A DNA stretch of 64,000 nucleotides from Daldinia sp. FL1419 (lineage: Eukaryota > Ascomycota > Sordariomycetes > Xylariales > Hypoxylaceae): assembly GCA_025201765.1 (NCBI GenBank), contig MU623354.1, positions 186,001-250,000 on the forward strand, written 5' to 3'. The position numbers and the translations under genes are program-made. Positions 43,118 to 53,322 of the stretch are shown here, one piece after another (the stretch's first letter is position 1; each line of letters starts with the position of its first letter). Under the pieces are notes generated by a model. It searched no databases. It was not told the origin of the DNA and worked only from the letters and a program-made list of their open reading frames with translations.

Positions 43118-46100
43118 ATGCCTCCGTCAAAGGCACAACTCAAATTCCAAGCCGACTTCAAGTCGGCAACTGAAAAAAATGACGAATACATATCTACCAT
43201 TCAGAAGGGTGACGCTGACGATGAAATCACCTTCGTATTCACCCATTCTAAATTGCCCACACCTACTCACATTGAGATACGGGTCCAGCTTCAAAGTTAG
43301 TTCTCAGCGTTCGCCCCTTTCTTGATATTATTTATCCAATTCTTAATTAACCAATGATGGGGCTAGGCATGGGAGGTTACCCGGATGAAAATACCTTCCT
43401 GATATATACTAATAACGATATACCGCCGGCAGTTGCCGGGGTACTAGAGGAATCCCTATCTGAGACAGCAGGTATGAGAGTCCAAGATATGCTCAAACAT
43501 ATCACCAAACGGCTCCGAGTTACCCTAGAGAGCAATGACTCCAAAGGAAAAAACTTAGATATGGTAGACGATGCAGAATCATCTAGGTTGTATACAAGTA
43601 GCGATGAGGATTACTCACCCTACGAATATAGTGACGATCTTGGCGACGACCTCTTTGGTGACGGAAAAAGCAGCACTAAGAGGAAATGTCAGTTTAGCAA
43701 GCCACTCACACCGGAGCTGCAAAAACGAATACACCAGGACCTTCAAGCCGTGGCCAAAGCAGGATTTCATGCTGGAAAGGTTTGCGGGTTCGAGAGTGAT
43801 GCATATGAGGGCATCGTATCAATTTCAATTCGCGTGACCAAGTTGTGTCTTCTTAGAGAAACGCACGAAGCATGGGGTCTTAGTTCTTCAGATTTCGTCG
43901 TCTTGCTCATCAAATTTGACCCATCTTATATCACCATCGAAGACATCCTGCGGGGTCAAGTTGGACCCGCTGATATGGAGTTCCGTCTAAGAAAATGCTC
44001 CAGGAAGAAGCCTTCACTCAAACAAGCGCAAAGAACCTTCATGACCGGGGCTGCCACAGAGCCTACCGAAGGGGTATCCCAAGACACAGATCTATCTATA
44101 TTTTGGGTCAGCAAGTCGATCGATGAACTCATGGACAAGTACTTTGCGAATATGCTGAAGCTAAGGAAAGAACATGGCATAACCTGGGATATAGCGAGGG
44201 AAATAGGACGTGCATATGAAACCAAGTCGTTCTCGCAGAAACAACCATCACCTACGGATTATACCGAACTTGAGGACGGTGAAGAAGCGTCAACTGCTGA
44301 GGTTCAGTTACCCCCTATTCTCTCCGATGATCACATGCTGGCCGACGGCGAAATATCATTACCATTGGTTGCTATGCAATTCGCCCTGCGTTACCTGGTC
44401 AAGTGTACAGATTACTGTGCCGTCTGCCATCGGAGAATGAAAGGAGATTTTCGGGCTCTTAGACCGTATGTCTGCAGTAAACCACTTTGCTTGCATCAGT
44501 ACATCAATATCGGCCTTGGTCCAAACATAGAGTATGAGATAATTAGCCAACCTAACGTCGTTGACCTCCTGATTGGCTTTTGCTATTCTAGTCTACTCAG
44601 TTCATTGAATGAGAGGACAATTGCCATGCGGGAGTTTCCCACAGGTTTGAACTTACAAGTACCTAGAATATTAGGAAGGCATTCGACTCCTTATAGCACC
44701 GTCCGAAGGGGAATATCAGACAACGTGGAACCCCATGTTATACCTATTTCTGGGGGGTATCTCGTTGATCCCTTGGATGTAACGTTTAATTGGGTTAATT
44801 CCACCGCTATAATAAGTCGAAAGTCTAATGGCATCACCCTAGAAAAAGGTCAATGGGTTATCATTTCAACCGAGGTCCTTAATGGAGGGACACAGCGAAT
44901 GACAGTGCTACATCATGCTCGTATCACATCAAGGAATGACGTTTTACTCGAGCTCGACGTTATGGTACGATGCACATTACCAAATGGCTCTATCGATAAC
45001 CCTGTAGGATTTGGTTGTGTTGAGGAGAGCGTCTTGAAATTCCCAGGGGAGAATATTAAAGGCCACCTTGTGTTCTGCGATGGAGATTTGGATAGTCTTG
45101 CCTACCAACTTGATAAAGCCTTTTCTATGTTGGTTATAATTTGCAGCTTCCCCCCTGTCGCAAAGATGAGGCAATATTTATTGGGAAATCAGCAACTATT
45201 CAAATGGGGTAGAATGTCGCGGGCAGCCATAGATCTACTAAGATGGACTATAGCTTCAAACAGATCATACATTGTACAGGTGGATGATGATGATTCCCCG
45301 ACAAGTGCTAGTATTCACAAGTCTCCTAGGATACGAGGTGTCAATGGTTGGATTCAATTTAGATTCGCTCAAGGATCTCCAGAGCAGGAAACCCAATTCA
45401 ACGAAGTCCTCGAGAGTATCGACAAGCCTCAAAAGTCCCTAGTTGCCTGGCACGGGAGCCCTCTTCGAAACTGGCATAGCATCATTCGTCAGGGTCTAGA
45501 CTATAGAACCGTGTCACATGGTCGATCCTACGGGGACGGGATTTACTTCGCAAGGTCCTTCGATCAGAGTGTCTCGTACTCGGGGATCTCGTCCATTCTG
45601 CACATGCCTAACATGTTTAGCACCGTACAAAGTACTACCTTCTCGTGGCCCAATTCATCATTAGGGGTCCGGGCTGTCGTGAGTTTAAACGAGCTTGTAA
45701 ATCAGCCTGACATGTTCCGAAGCACTAATCCTTATTTTGTGGTACAACACTGCCATTGGACTAGATGCAGATACCTCTTCGTCTTGCCCAGCAAAAAGCA
45801 TGATGATGAAGAAGACAAGTTTCTGCCCAATCCCCAGCTAGTGGAGATTGATAGTGATGAAATACCCGTCGGAGTGTCGGAGTTCGTGCAAGATCCCAAA
45901 TGGTGTACTACCGGTCCCAAGAACCGTCCTTTATTCATACCAGATTGTGCAATCCCTTCGGCACGGGGTAGATGCGATTCCCCCACGGGACCGCCAGCAG
46001 ACAATAAAGAGAAACCTAAGGATTCCGAGACGATTACCAGCGACGAAGAAGGAGAGGATATCCTGTTTCTCTCACATGAGTATGAGTTATCTGGAACGGG

Positions 46101-46728
46101 TTTCCGTCCCGGAACGCTTGATTATTCTACTCTTCCACAATTAGCACCCCCATCCTACGCGACTAACACTGCACAAAGGGCTCTCGCACAGGAGATCAGG
46201 AAGCTAGAGAAAGTTCAATCGACAACACCTCTTTATGAACTAGGCTGGTATATCAACTTTGAAAAGATTACTAACATGTTCCAATGGGTCGTGGAGTTGC
46301 ATTCCTTCAGCCCCGACCTCCCATTGGCACAAGACATGAAGGAGGCTGGTTTGACAAGTATCATCTTAGAGATGCATTTCTTCCGCGAATTCCCTATTTC
46401 TCCGCCATTTGTGCGTGTAGTTCGCCCTCGCTTTCTCCCGTTCATCAGCGGCGGGGGTGGCCATGTTACTGCAGGAGGAGCTATGTGTATGGAACTCCTG
46501 ACAAACACAGGGTGGTCGCCAGCGAATAGCTTAGAAAGCGTCCTCTTACAAGTGCGCTTAGCCATCTGCAATACAGATCCTCAGCCAGCACGCTTAGAGA
46601 GAAAAAAGGCACGTCAGATAGACTACAGCATCTCTGAAGCGGTGGATGCATACATTCGGGCTGCAACCGCGCACGGATGGGATATTCCTGGGGACTTGCG
46701 GGAGGCATCGGCTTCCGGCTTCATTTGA
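43118..46728 (+). CDS. PARP-ubiquitin-conjugating (UBC) fusion protein
   Basis: Two exons, 43118-43295 and 43367-46728, with a 71-nt intron in phase 1, giving 1179 aa. The N-terminal ~115 residues look like an RWD/UBC-like fold (FVFTHSKLPTPTHIEIRVQL). An acidic linker and a second alpha/beta region follow (residues about 180-270). A Cys cluster, C410-x2-C413-x15-C429-x4-C434 with H438, may bind zinc and resembles the region before the PARP6/8 catalytic domain. The PARP fold has AWHGSPLRNW (His755) and GDGIYFARS (Tyr786). In my alignment the PARP1 catalytic Glu position is Pro848 (NPYFVVQ), which would fit mono-ADP-ribosylation or loss of activity. The C-terminal UBE2Q-like E2 domain spans residues of about 1010-1140, with GGAMCMELLTNTGW placing the candidate thioester cysteine at 1100. 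The protein may couple ADP-ribosylation to ubiquitin transfer, which is an inference. Such fusions are known in filamentous ascomycetes. Confidence 0.92.
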
Positions 46729-47334
46729 TAGCTGGCACTTGGTCGTTTCTCAGTGACATCTACCTAGATATTAGATATGAAAGACTTGACTGAACTCCGC
46801 AAAGGTATGCTATGGCAACGGAACATAAGAGTCAAGTCGTCTCGCGCGGCGTACTGCAAAGTTAGGTAGATATGAGATACATTGCTTTAGGCTCTGGTCC
46901 TACTCTAGGGTAATCTACCTTACAAGCCACATACCAACATACCAGTTGTAATAATTTGGCAGGCTTTGATAAACAACACTAATGGTTGGTACAATATTCT
47001 CCATGGCGTTGAAACTGGCTACTAGGCGATCGATAGTCACACTTCGTTGTATCCTAGACGTAATTAGCAATTGCAAACCTACCTAGGTACCTAGGTGAAT
47101 CTGATCTTGCGTGATGGTATGAAGGGATGACTACCTAGGTACCTATATTGTTTAGAAGCATTGCTTCAACCGTGACTAGATCTGACAATACGCCCTTTCT
47201 CAGGCATTCCGTATCCCTTAAAATTTCCTACCAACCCCCGTAGCCCTATGTGTGCTTGATATAAATTAAACATGTAAAAACCGGGGATCTATAGAAATTC
47301 ATGCCTATGCCATACGTTTGAAGCTCTCATTACC
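46729..47334. other. Intergenic region without a gene
   Basis: No gene is seen. Two clear CCTAGGTACCTAGG-type palindromes lie near 47080-47093 and 47133-47143. The last part is probably the promoter of the small membrane protein. Confidence 0.5.
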
Positions 47335-47711
47335 ATGTCGAAGTCGCTCTTAGGTCCTGCAACTATAGCCAAGCTCGGCGATGGCGAAGATCACTTCCAC
47401 GAACTCCTACAACATAATCCCCCCTTGCGGCGGGCGCTGGTTTTAGCCTTGACAGCGCTCTCACTGGCAGTCTTTCTTGTAATCCATCGATCAAAGGTTA
47501 GTACATTTATGATGCTCGACCTTCTGGTCTCGGGAGGCTGATTAGATAGGAACAGCTACTCGATTATAAGTGCAAGTATGTTGGCCTCCCGTATAGCGGG
47601 TTTGAGGGTCTGGAACAGCTGAATAAAGAGCACTTTACCGTTATATCAGCCCCAGCGAGTGTGCCCAATTCCAACATTACCGAAGATAGGAGGTTACCTA
47701 GGTTAGGTTAG
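47335..47711 (+). CDS. Small single-pass membrane protein, 107 aa, function unknown
   Basis: Two exons, 47335-47496 and 47550-47711, joined by a 53-nt GT..AG intron (donor GTTAGT) in phase 0. The protein begins MSKSLLGPATIAKLGDGED. It has one hydrophobic segment at about residues 34-50 (ALVLALTALSLAVFLVI) and continues across the splice as HRSKEQLLDYKCKYVGLPYS. The frame stays open for 53 codons after the splice, which supports the model. The basic residues after the hydrophobic segment suggest a C-terminus in the cytosol or matrix. The last codons and the stop (RRLPRLG) lie within a CCTAGGTTAGGTTAG copy of the dispersed motif, so the end may have changed recently. No family is recognised. 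Confidence 0.6.
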
Positions 47712-48891
47712 CTACCTATTTAGCTAGACCTAAACTTTTAAGCATGTTGAGTTTTTGGGTCGTGGTGCTAGGAGCAAGGTTCTGTAACTTCGAGGAAGTA
47801 TGAATCATAAATAGGAGCTGGCGTATTAGGAATACGTAAAAGTGTAATTTGGTTTTACTGAGATAGCGCCAAATAACATATGACGGGTTTACCATAGGGC
47901 TTGAAGCTTATTGGTTAGGTACATTCCAGCAACAAGGTTTGCTTTCCATGTACGTAGCCGTTGTACTAGCATTGTACATGAAGATACTTGTTATGGTGGG
48001 GTTCAACAGGTAGTTATGTTACCTGCAAAGAGGCTGAATGCACTTACCTAGGTTAGATTAAATACCTGCATGAGTAAAGCAATTATTGAAATGCAGCTGG
48101 TTTGTTTAGATGAAGTTCAGTTGCTAAATCATCTTAAAGATACGATACATATAACTATCAATATGTTTCTTTCCGAATTCCGACGTAGAAAGGCATTTAG
48201 GTATCGTGCCCTTCCAGATAGAGATTATCCAAGTTTGGTAAGTGGGACTTGATCTGCAAGGTCCGTCACCTGCTCCCGTACAGCATATCAGCACTTGTGG
48301 TACGTACTTCCGTACCTGCCGATTCCGCTAGGTAGGTACCTAGGTAGGTAGGTAGTTATAGTGGTTAGAACAGTTAGAACAGGCAGGACAGGGTCACACA
48401 ACAGGTGTGTAAGTGAAATCGGCTCGCGACTATCTAATCGATCAATCCTGCAGTCTGCAGTCTGCAGTTCTGCTGTCGACCTTACCTGACCTTTTTTTTT
48501 TTTCCTTTACACCCATTAGACTTATGACAAGACACACCTACATTTACAAAACTTACCTCATGCCACAGTTAGGTTTCAATTACTACTGCCCAACATTTTC
48601 TCTTCGTAAACTTCTAACTAGTATCTAACCCACATCCTTTTTAAAAGGTTCGTATGTTTACTACAAAAGCACAGCATCAAAGCAAAACTTGATCCTCAAG
48701 CGCTTGTCCGGTTTACCACCTTTACAATTTGAATTGCACTTCTTCGCATACGACTCAATCGACCATACATGTCCTTTTACTACTCATATCTCATTTACTT
48801 AACCAAGCAACCCAAAACTTTTGCCATCTAAATTATCCTACAACCTTGAAAACGATATCACCTACTTCGTTCTCGGCCGGATCACTTCAGG
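47712..48891. other. Intergenic region without a supported gene
   Basis: A 60-codon frame at 48070-48252 has no recognisable sequence. CCTAGGTA-type palindromes occur near 48050 and 48330-48350, and a poly-T run near 48492. The C-rich 400 bp before 48892 look like the promoter and leader of the Sds3 gene. Confidence 0.45.
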
Positions 48892-50603
48892 ATGGCCGCA
48901 ATCGAATCTATCCAGTCGTCAGCTTTGGCGGCCACTTCTAACAAGACCGCCCGATCGTCCCCTCCTCCGCAGTCTAAACGCGATAAGAGGCGACAGGCTG
49001 TAAACGACCGCTTAACTGTCTTGGCTGATAAGTTCAGCCGTGACAAAGACAAGCATTACCGAGACGAGCTTCAAAAGATTCAGATTGACGTCAACCTCGT
49101 CGGCCGAGTCGATCCCTATGCCGACCGACCTCTGGATGCGATTGACCGCGAGTACCGGGAAATACAACAAGCTACGAATGCGCAACAGGCCGCAAATGCT
49201 AGCACTAACGGCAGTCCTAAGCGAAGTCTGCTCGAAATGGCGGGCCCTACATTCTCCGAATGGGTTCACCAAATAGAAGACCTCGTCGAACATCGTGACT
49301 ACGAGATGACGAGCCACAAGGTATGTTTTCAATAGTCTTAATACTATAAATTGTGTCATCGCAATCTTACATTTTCCAGATTGAATACGAGAGAAAGCTT
49401 CGCGAGCACCAGAAGACCCACGCCTACAAGGTCGAACTAGCCAAACGTGAACATAAAACTCTCTCGAACACCCTTAGAGACCGTCTTATCAATGGCATCA
49501 CTTCCAAGAAGTTCCGATTGGGAAAAGAAAAGGAAGCTCTAGACATCGCCGACGGCTCTGCGCTCCTTCTACACCCCAACCAATACAGCCTCACCAACCC
49601 TGCTAGCCCTGGCGGAACGCATGGGAAACGAAACACTCGGCTGCGGAGAGAGATGGAAGAGCTCCCGGGCTACTCAGACAACAAGAAGAGGAAGCGAAAT
49701 GCTGGCGACGACGAGGGTTCACCAGCTCCCAAGAGAGGAGCTCTCGATGGTTCCAATACTACACCGTTCTGGTCGAGCGAGCGAGTCAGAGGTCTACGCA
49801 AGGAGACGGGTCCAGTTTACAGCATTGACAAGCTTTTTACCGATAAAGAACTAGCTATGACCTACAATGCCGCTGCTCTGGCAGCCCACAAGCATCTTTT
49901 GATCCGCCGTGATACCAACGGCAACATTATCACTCCTGACGAGAGCGTTGCGGATGGTAATGATGATGAAGACGAATCATCCGCGGTCAACATGGAGCGA
50001 CAGCCTTCACATACTACGCGAAGTACTCGGGGTGGACATGGTCAGCAGAATTTCTACGATGACCAAACGCTGGGAATAGAAGGCCTGGCTAATTTTGAAA
50101 TGCCTGGAAATCTCGACAAGGTGGCCGGTTCAGAGCCGAAGCTTCCTCCCCTTACCCATTCGCAATACTCGAAGGCTTACAGAAGGGACGAGTCTAACAC
50201 ACCCCCGACCCTGAACGAAAGCGACCGGGACCGAGATCTTTCGGTGATGAAGTTATTGAAAACATACCAGAGCAAGCATGGTGTTGGTGCCAACTTGGAC
50301 GTTCATAACGGTGGACGAAGACTGCTTGAGTCTATGGCTGCACCACTACATAAAAGCAAATATGTAGCCTACATCCAGGGCCCGAGACCTTCCACCGACG
50401 CATTGTCGGAGTCCTTGGGTATCCAGGATAGCGATACAAGAGGCGAAGCTACAGTCGTCGAGCTGGAGAACGGCAGTAGCGCCAAAGATTCCCCAGCTGT
50501 GGGAAAGGATGCTACGTCGGGAATTCCGATGAGCAGGCAGAGTAGCCTAGGAGGCGTTGCGATGAGCCGATCGGGAAGTGCACGAGGCAAGCGAAAGGCC
50601 TAA
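48892..50603 (+). CDS. Sds3/Dep1-family histone deacetylase complex subunit
   Basis: Two exons, 48892-49320 and 49380-50603, with a 59-nt phase-0 intron, giving 550 aa. The Sds3-like region spans residues of about 40-230. It starts VLADKFSRDKDKHYRDELQK, contains WVHQIEDLVEHRDYEM, and across the splice IEYERKLREHQKTHAYKVEL, a long charged helix. GSALLLHPNQYSLTNPASPGG then follows. Sds3 family proteins help assemble the Rpd3L/Sin3 deacetylase and repress transcription. The rest is polar and probably disordered, with a KKRKRN nuclear signal near residue 240 and a basic C-terminus (GKRKA). The gene converges with the CmcJ-like gene, 388 bp between stops. Confidence 0.85.
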
Positions 50604-50991
50604 TTGCCGAACTTGCTAAAATTTGTCTCGCTTTATTTTCTTTACTTACAGGGCAGAGATATCATAGCCCTGGTGACGTTGTCCGTAATCTTTACGGCGG
50701 TATTTTTGATCTTCCAGGATGAATGGAACCTGGAATTTTGCAGAGAAAGCAATGTGCATATACAGAAGGAAGACTTTATTCGTTTAGGTATATCCCGGTT
50801 CCCGATGGCATACGGTACCATCCCATGAATGGCGTTAGGACACATTAGATTTGGAATCTTACAAATAGCGATGTTTTTTTGTTTGTTTTTTTTATAAAAG
50901 TTAATGCTGAACGATACAATTATTCAAATACCCTAACTACCTAGCCTAAGTGAACCGTAAATTCGTATAATAGTGATGCTAAATGCCAACT
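50604..50991. other. Convergent 3' region between two genes
   Basis: The 388-bp spacer between the Sds3 and CmcJ-like stops holds T-rich 3' UTR-like sequence and a 74-codon frame without recognisable content. Confidence 0.5.
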
Positions 50992-51870
50992 TCAAGGGCC
51001 AAAAACTAATGCTCGTACTTCGATGCTCTCCCTTCCCTCCGCGTCAGGCCTCGTCCTAGGGTCCTCGAAGGCAGTGTGAGGCAGCCGTCCGCCAAGGACG
51101 CCCGAGTTCTCCTTAGTACTCTCGCTGTCAAAGCATTCAAGTAGGAGACGCTCGTCGCCCGTCATGCCGCTGAGATAATGCCACTTCTGGTTAGGGTTAT
51201 ACGCGATAGCGGCAGTCTGGCCGATATATCCTTCTGGGTACCGGTGCTCTACGGGAATAACATCTTCCTCGCTCAGGGTCGAGCTGGACGCGAAAGCGAG
51301 AGGTGTCGCCTCAACGGGGTTCTTGTTCAGGGTACGCCAGACATTGACGATGCGGTAGCGTCCCTTCAATAGCTTCTCGGCGTCGTCGCCCAAATGGCGC
51401 CGCACACGCTTCTCAGCCGAGTACGGCGTCTGGTCGATATGTGCCATGAGCACGGCGCGGCGCGGCGCATCCGGACCCGCCCTTCGGATGGTGTGGTCGA
51501 AGATGAAGACTCGGTTACTACCCGGGATATTGTCGAGCAGTAGCTTCTCGACCTCGGGGTAGTAGTTCTTAGTAATAGACTCGTCATCGGTGAACCCGGA
51601 TCCGGACTCGGTCTCCTCGGCAGACGGCGGCAAGCCCCGGACGATCTGGAAGGCATCCCGGTCGAGGGAGTACTCCGACTCGCGGCCGCGGACGTCGATG
51701 ATGGAGACTTCTTGGGTGTCGACGGCGAGGTTGCGCTGGGGTAGGCCTGCTGGCGGCTTGTCGACGTAGTTGAATGCTACGACGCCGGGGGCGGGCCGGA
51801 CGTTGAAGTTGATCTTGGCGGTTACGGGGCCGCGGGGCACGGTGGAGGGAGTGGCGGCTGTGACGGCCAT
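50992..51870 (-). CDS. CmcJ/AsaB-like 2-oxoglutarate/Fe-type oxidoreductase family protein
   Basis: A single exon of 292 aa, typical for the family described as 7alpha-cephem-methoxylase P8 (CmcJ), GA4 desaturase or AsaB-like. Characteristic stretches are VFIFDHTIRR, LMAHIDQTPYSAEKRV, YRIVNVWRTLN and AYNPNQKWHYLSGMTGDE. His144 and Asp146 (HxD) with His265 (PHTAFEDP) form a plausible iron-binding facial triad. Some members act in secondary metabolism, hydroxylating or desaturating small molecules, but most have no known substrate. No other biosynthetic gene is nearby, so the role is open. The start is the only ATG giving the family N-terminus (MAVTAATPSTVPRGPVTAKI). Confidence 0.85.
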   Translation of the reverse strand: MAVTAATPSTVPRGPVTAKINFNVRPAPGVVAFNYVDKPPAGLPQRNLAVDTQEVSIIDVRGRESEYSLDRDAFQIVRGLPPSAEETESGSGFTDDESITKNYYPEVEKLLLDNIPGSNRVFIFDHTIRRAGPDAPRRAVLMAHIDQTPYSAEKRVRRHLGDDAEKLLKGRYRIVNVWRTLNKNPVEATPLAFASSSTLSEEDVIPVEHRYPEGYIGQTAAIAYNPNQKWHYLSGMTGDERLLLECFDSESTKENSGVLGGRLPHTAFEDPRTRPDAEGRESIEVRALVFGP

Positions 51871-52156
51871 TTTGAGATGCTTGGTATCAATCTAGAGTAG
51901 GTAGGTAGTTATAGTATATTGTTCTACGAGAGGCTGGTGAAGAGGAAGCTTGATGATGAGGAATACTATCTATCCTCGACTTCGACTTCGACGTCGGGCT
52001 TGACTTATATAGACATGAGATCAGGAGCCTGGCTGTACTAAAACTGTTTTGTAAGTGCGCATTTGAAATCAATCGAACGATGGAGAGAAATTTGGAATCA
52101 CGTCATTGGTTTTGGAGAAAGGGATCTGATTAGTAGTATAGACTTTTTTTGTCAAG

Positions 52157-52204
52157 GGGGGGGGGGGGGGGGGGGGTTAAAAATATTAAACCGGGCCAAA
52201 TGGT

Positions 52205-52253
<49 letters not shown>
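52157..52253 (+). repeat. Poly-G and poly-T homopolymer runs
   Basis: About 20 G followed after 33 bp by about 44 T. True lengths are unreliable in draft sequence. Confidence 0.8.
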
Positions 52254-52255
<2 letters not shown>

Positions 52256-53280
52256 ATAGATTCTCTGTAATCAACGTGCTGGGATTCCGAGGGGATTCCC
52301 CGACGCTTAACCGTCATATGCTTCTTTTTCTGTCCATGTAACTAGAATTGCAAGGGCGCAACTATGAATTGTATAACTTCGCCTCCAATCGTAAGGGCGA
52401 GAGGGTTCCGTAAACGGATATATCTGCCGCTTCTCTACCGCGTCTCCGCGTTCCTTTGCAAGGTTATAGCTTTGACATCCCGAGCACGCCATCGCCATTA
52501 CAACTTTATTTTTATAGCCGAAGTTTTCCCCCTCGAATCCTTCCAGCGTTTTGCCGATGTTTTACCATTTACTCGGGCGCGTCGCACATATGTACCTAGG
52601 TATGGATTGAGTTCCATGTATGGGGTTGCAATCCTTGACGCCGTGAACGATGACGTTGTGAAAGCGCCATAATTTTAGTATACTACTAAAATCTAATGAA
52701 TAGTTTTGATTAGAAATAATTGATTATCTAAGGCCGCCTTTTTCGGGATTTAGTTTACTGACATCAGATCTGTTTCGGTCTTGTGGATCTAGTGCCAAGA
52801 CTTCGACAGCAGAGCGGCAGTCTTTTGAAATTTCCCCCACTGGTACAAAGCTACCTACATATGTGCGTGGACGGGGCAGCCAGGCGGTTCTATGGGCGCT
52901 TGGACAACTGGTAACTAGGTACGTATATGGTACATAGTATACGTGTCAGTGCGCGCAAATGGTTCCTGTCAGCCTTGCGAGCCCGACCCTTTACGGCCTT
53001 AACGTCCTTTAGACGCCCCTACGAAGCCTATCAGCTCGCGCTAAAGTACGGATCCGCAAAGTAAATCAATGTAAACAAACTGCTCCTTTTGGGTTTCCAG
53101 CGGCGTTAGGGTAGTTTTTGGCGCGTATTCTGCCTTATCCTTGTACTGAATCTTTTTACAACCAGGTTCATTCAATACCGAGACTCCAATATACCAATTG
53201 CATCATTAATTTCAATTGTCCAACATTCCAAACCTATGCTCATAACCCTATTTTCATTAACTTAGGCACTATCCCCATCA

Positions 53281-53304
53281 TCATCGCCATCGCCATCGCC
53301 ATCG
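53281..53304 (+). repeat. CATCGC hexanucleotide microsatellite
   Basis: Four CATCGC units stand immediately upstream of the AT-hook gene's ATG. Confidence 0.8.
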
Positions 53305-53322
53305 CTATTGCTAACTACTATA

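Larger units (their letters stand above)
51871..53322. other. Intergenic region with homopolymer tracts
   Basis: No convincing gene is seen. A poly-G run at about 52157-52176 and a poly-T run at 52210-52253 suggest sequencing or assembly uncertainty. A CCTAGGTA copy occurs near 52593. CATCGC repeats at 53281-53304 sit just before the AT-hook gene start and may belong to its leader. Confidence 0.45.
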
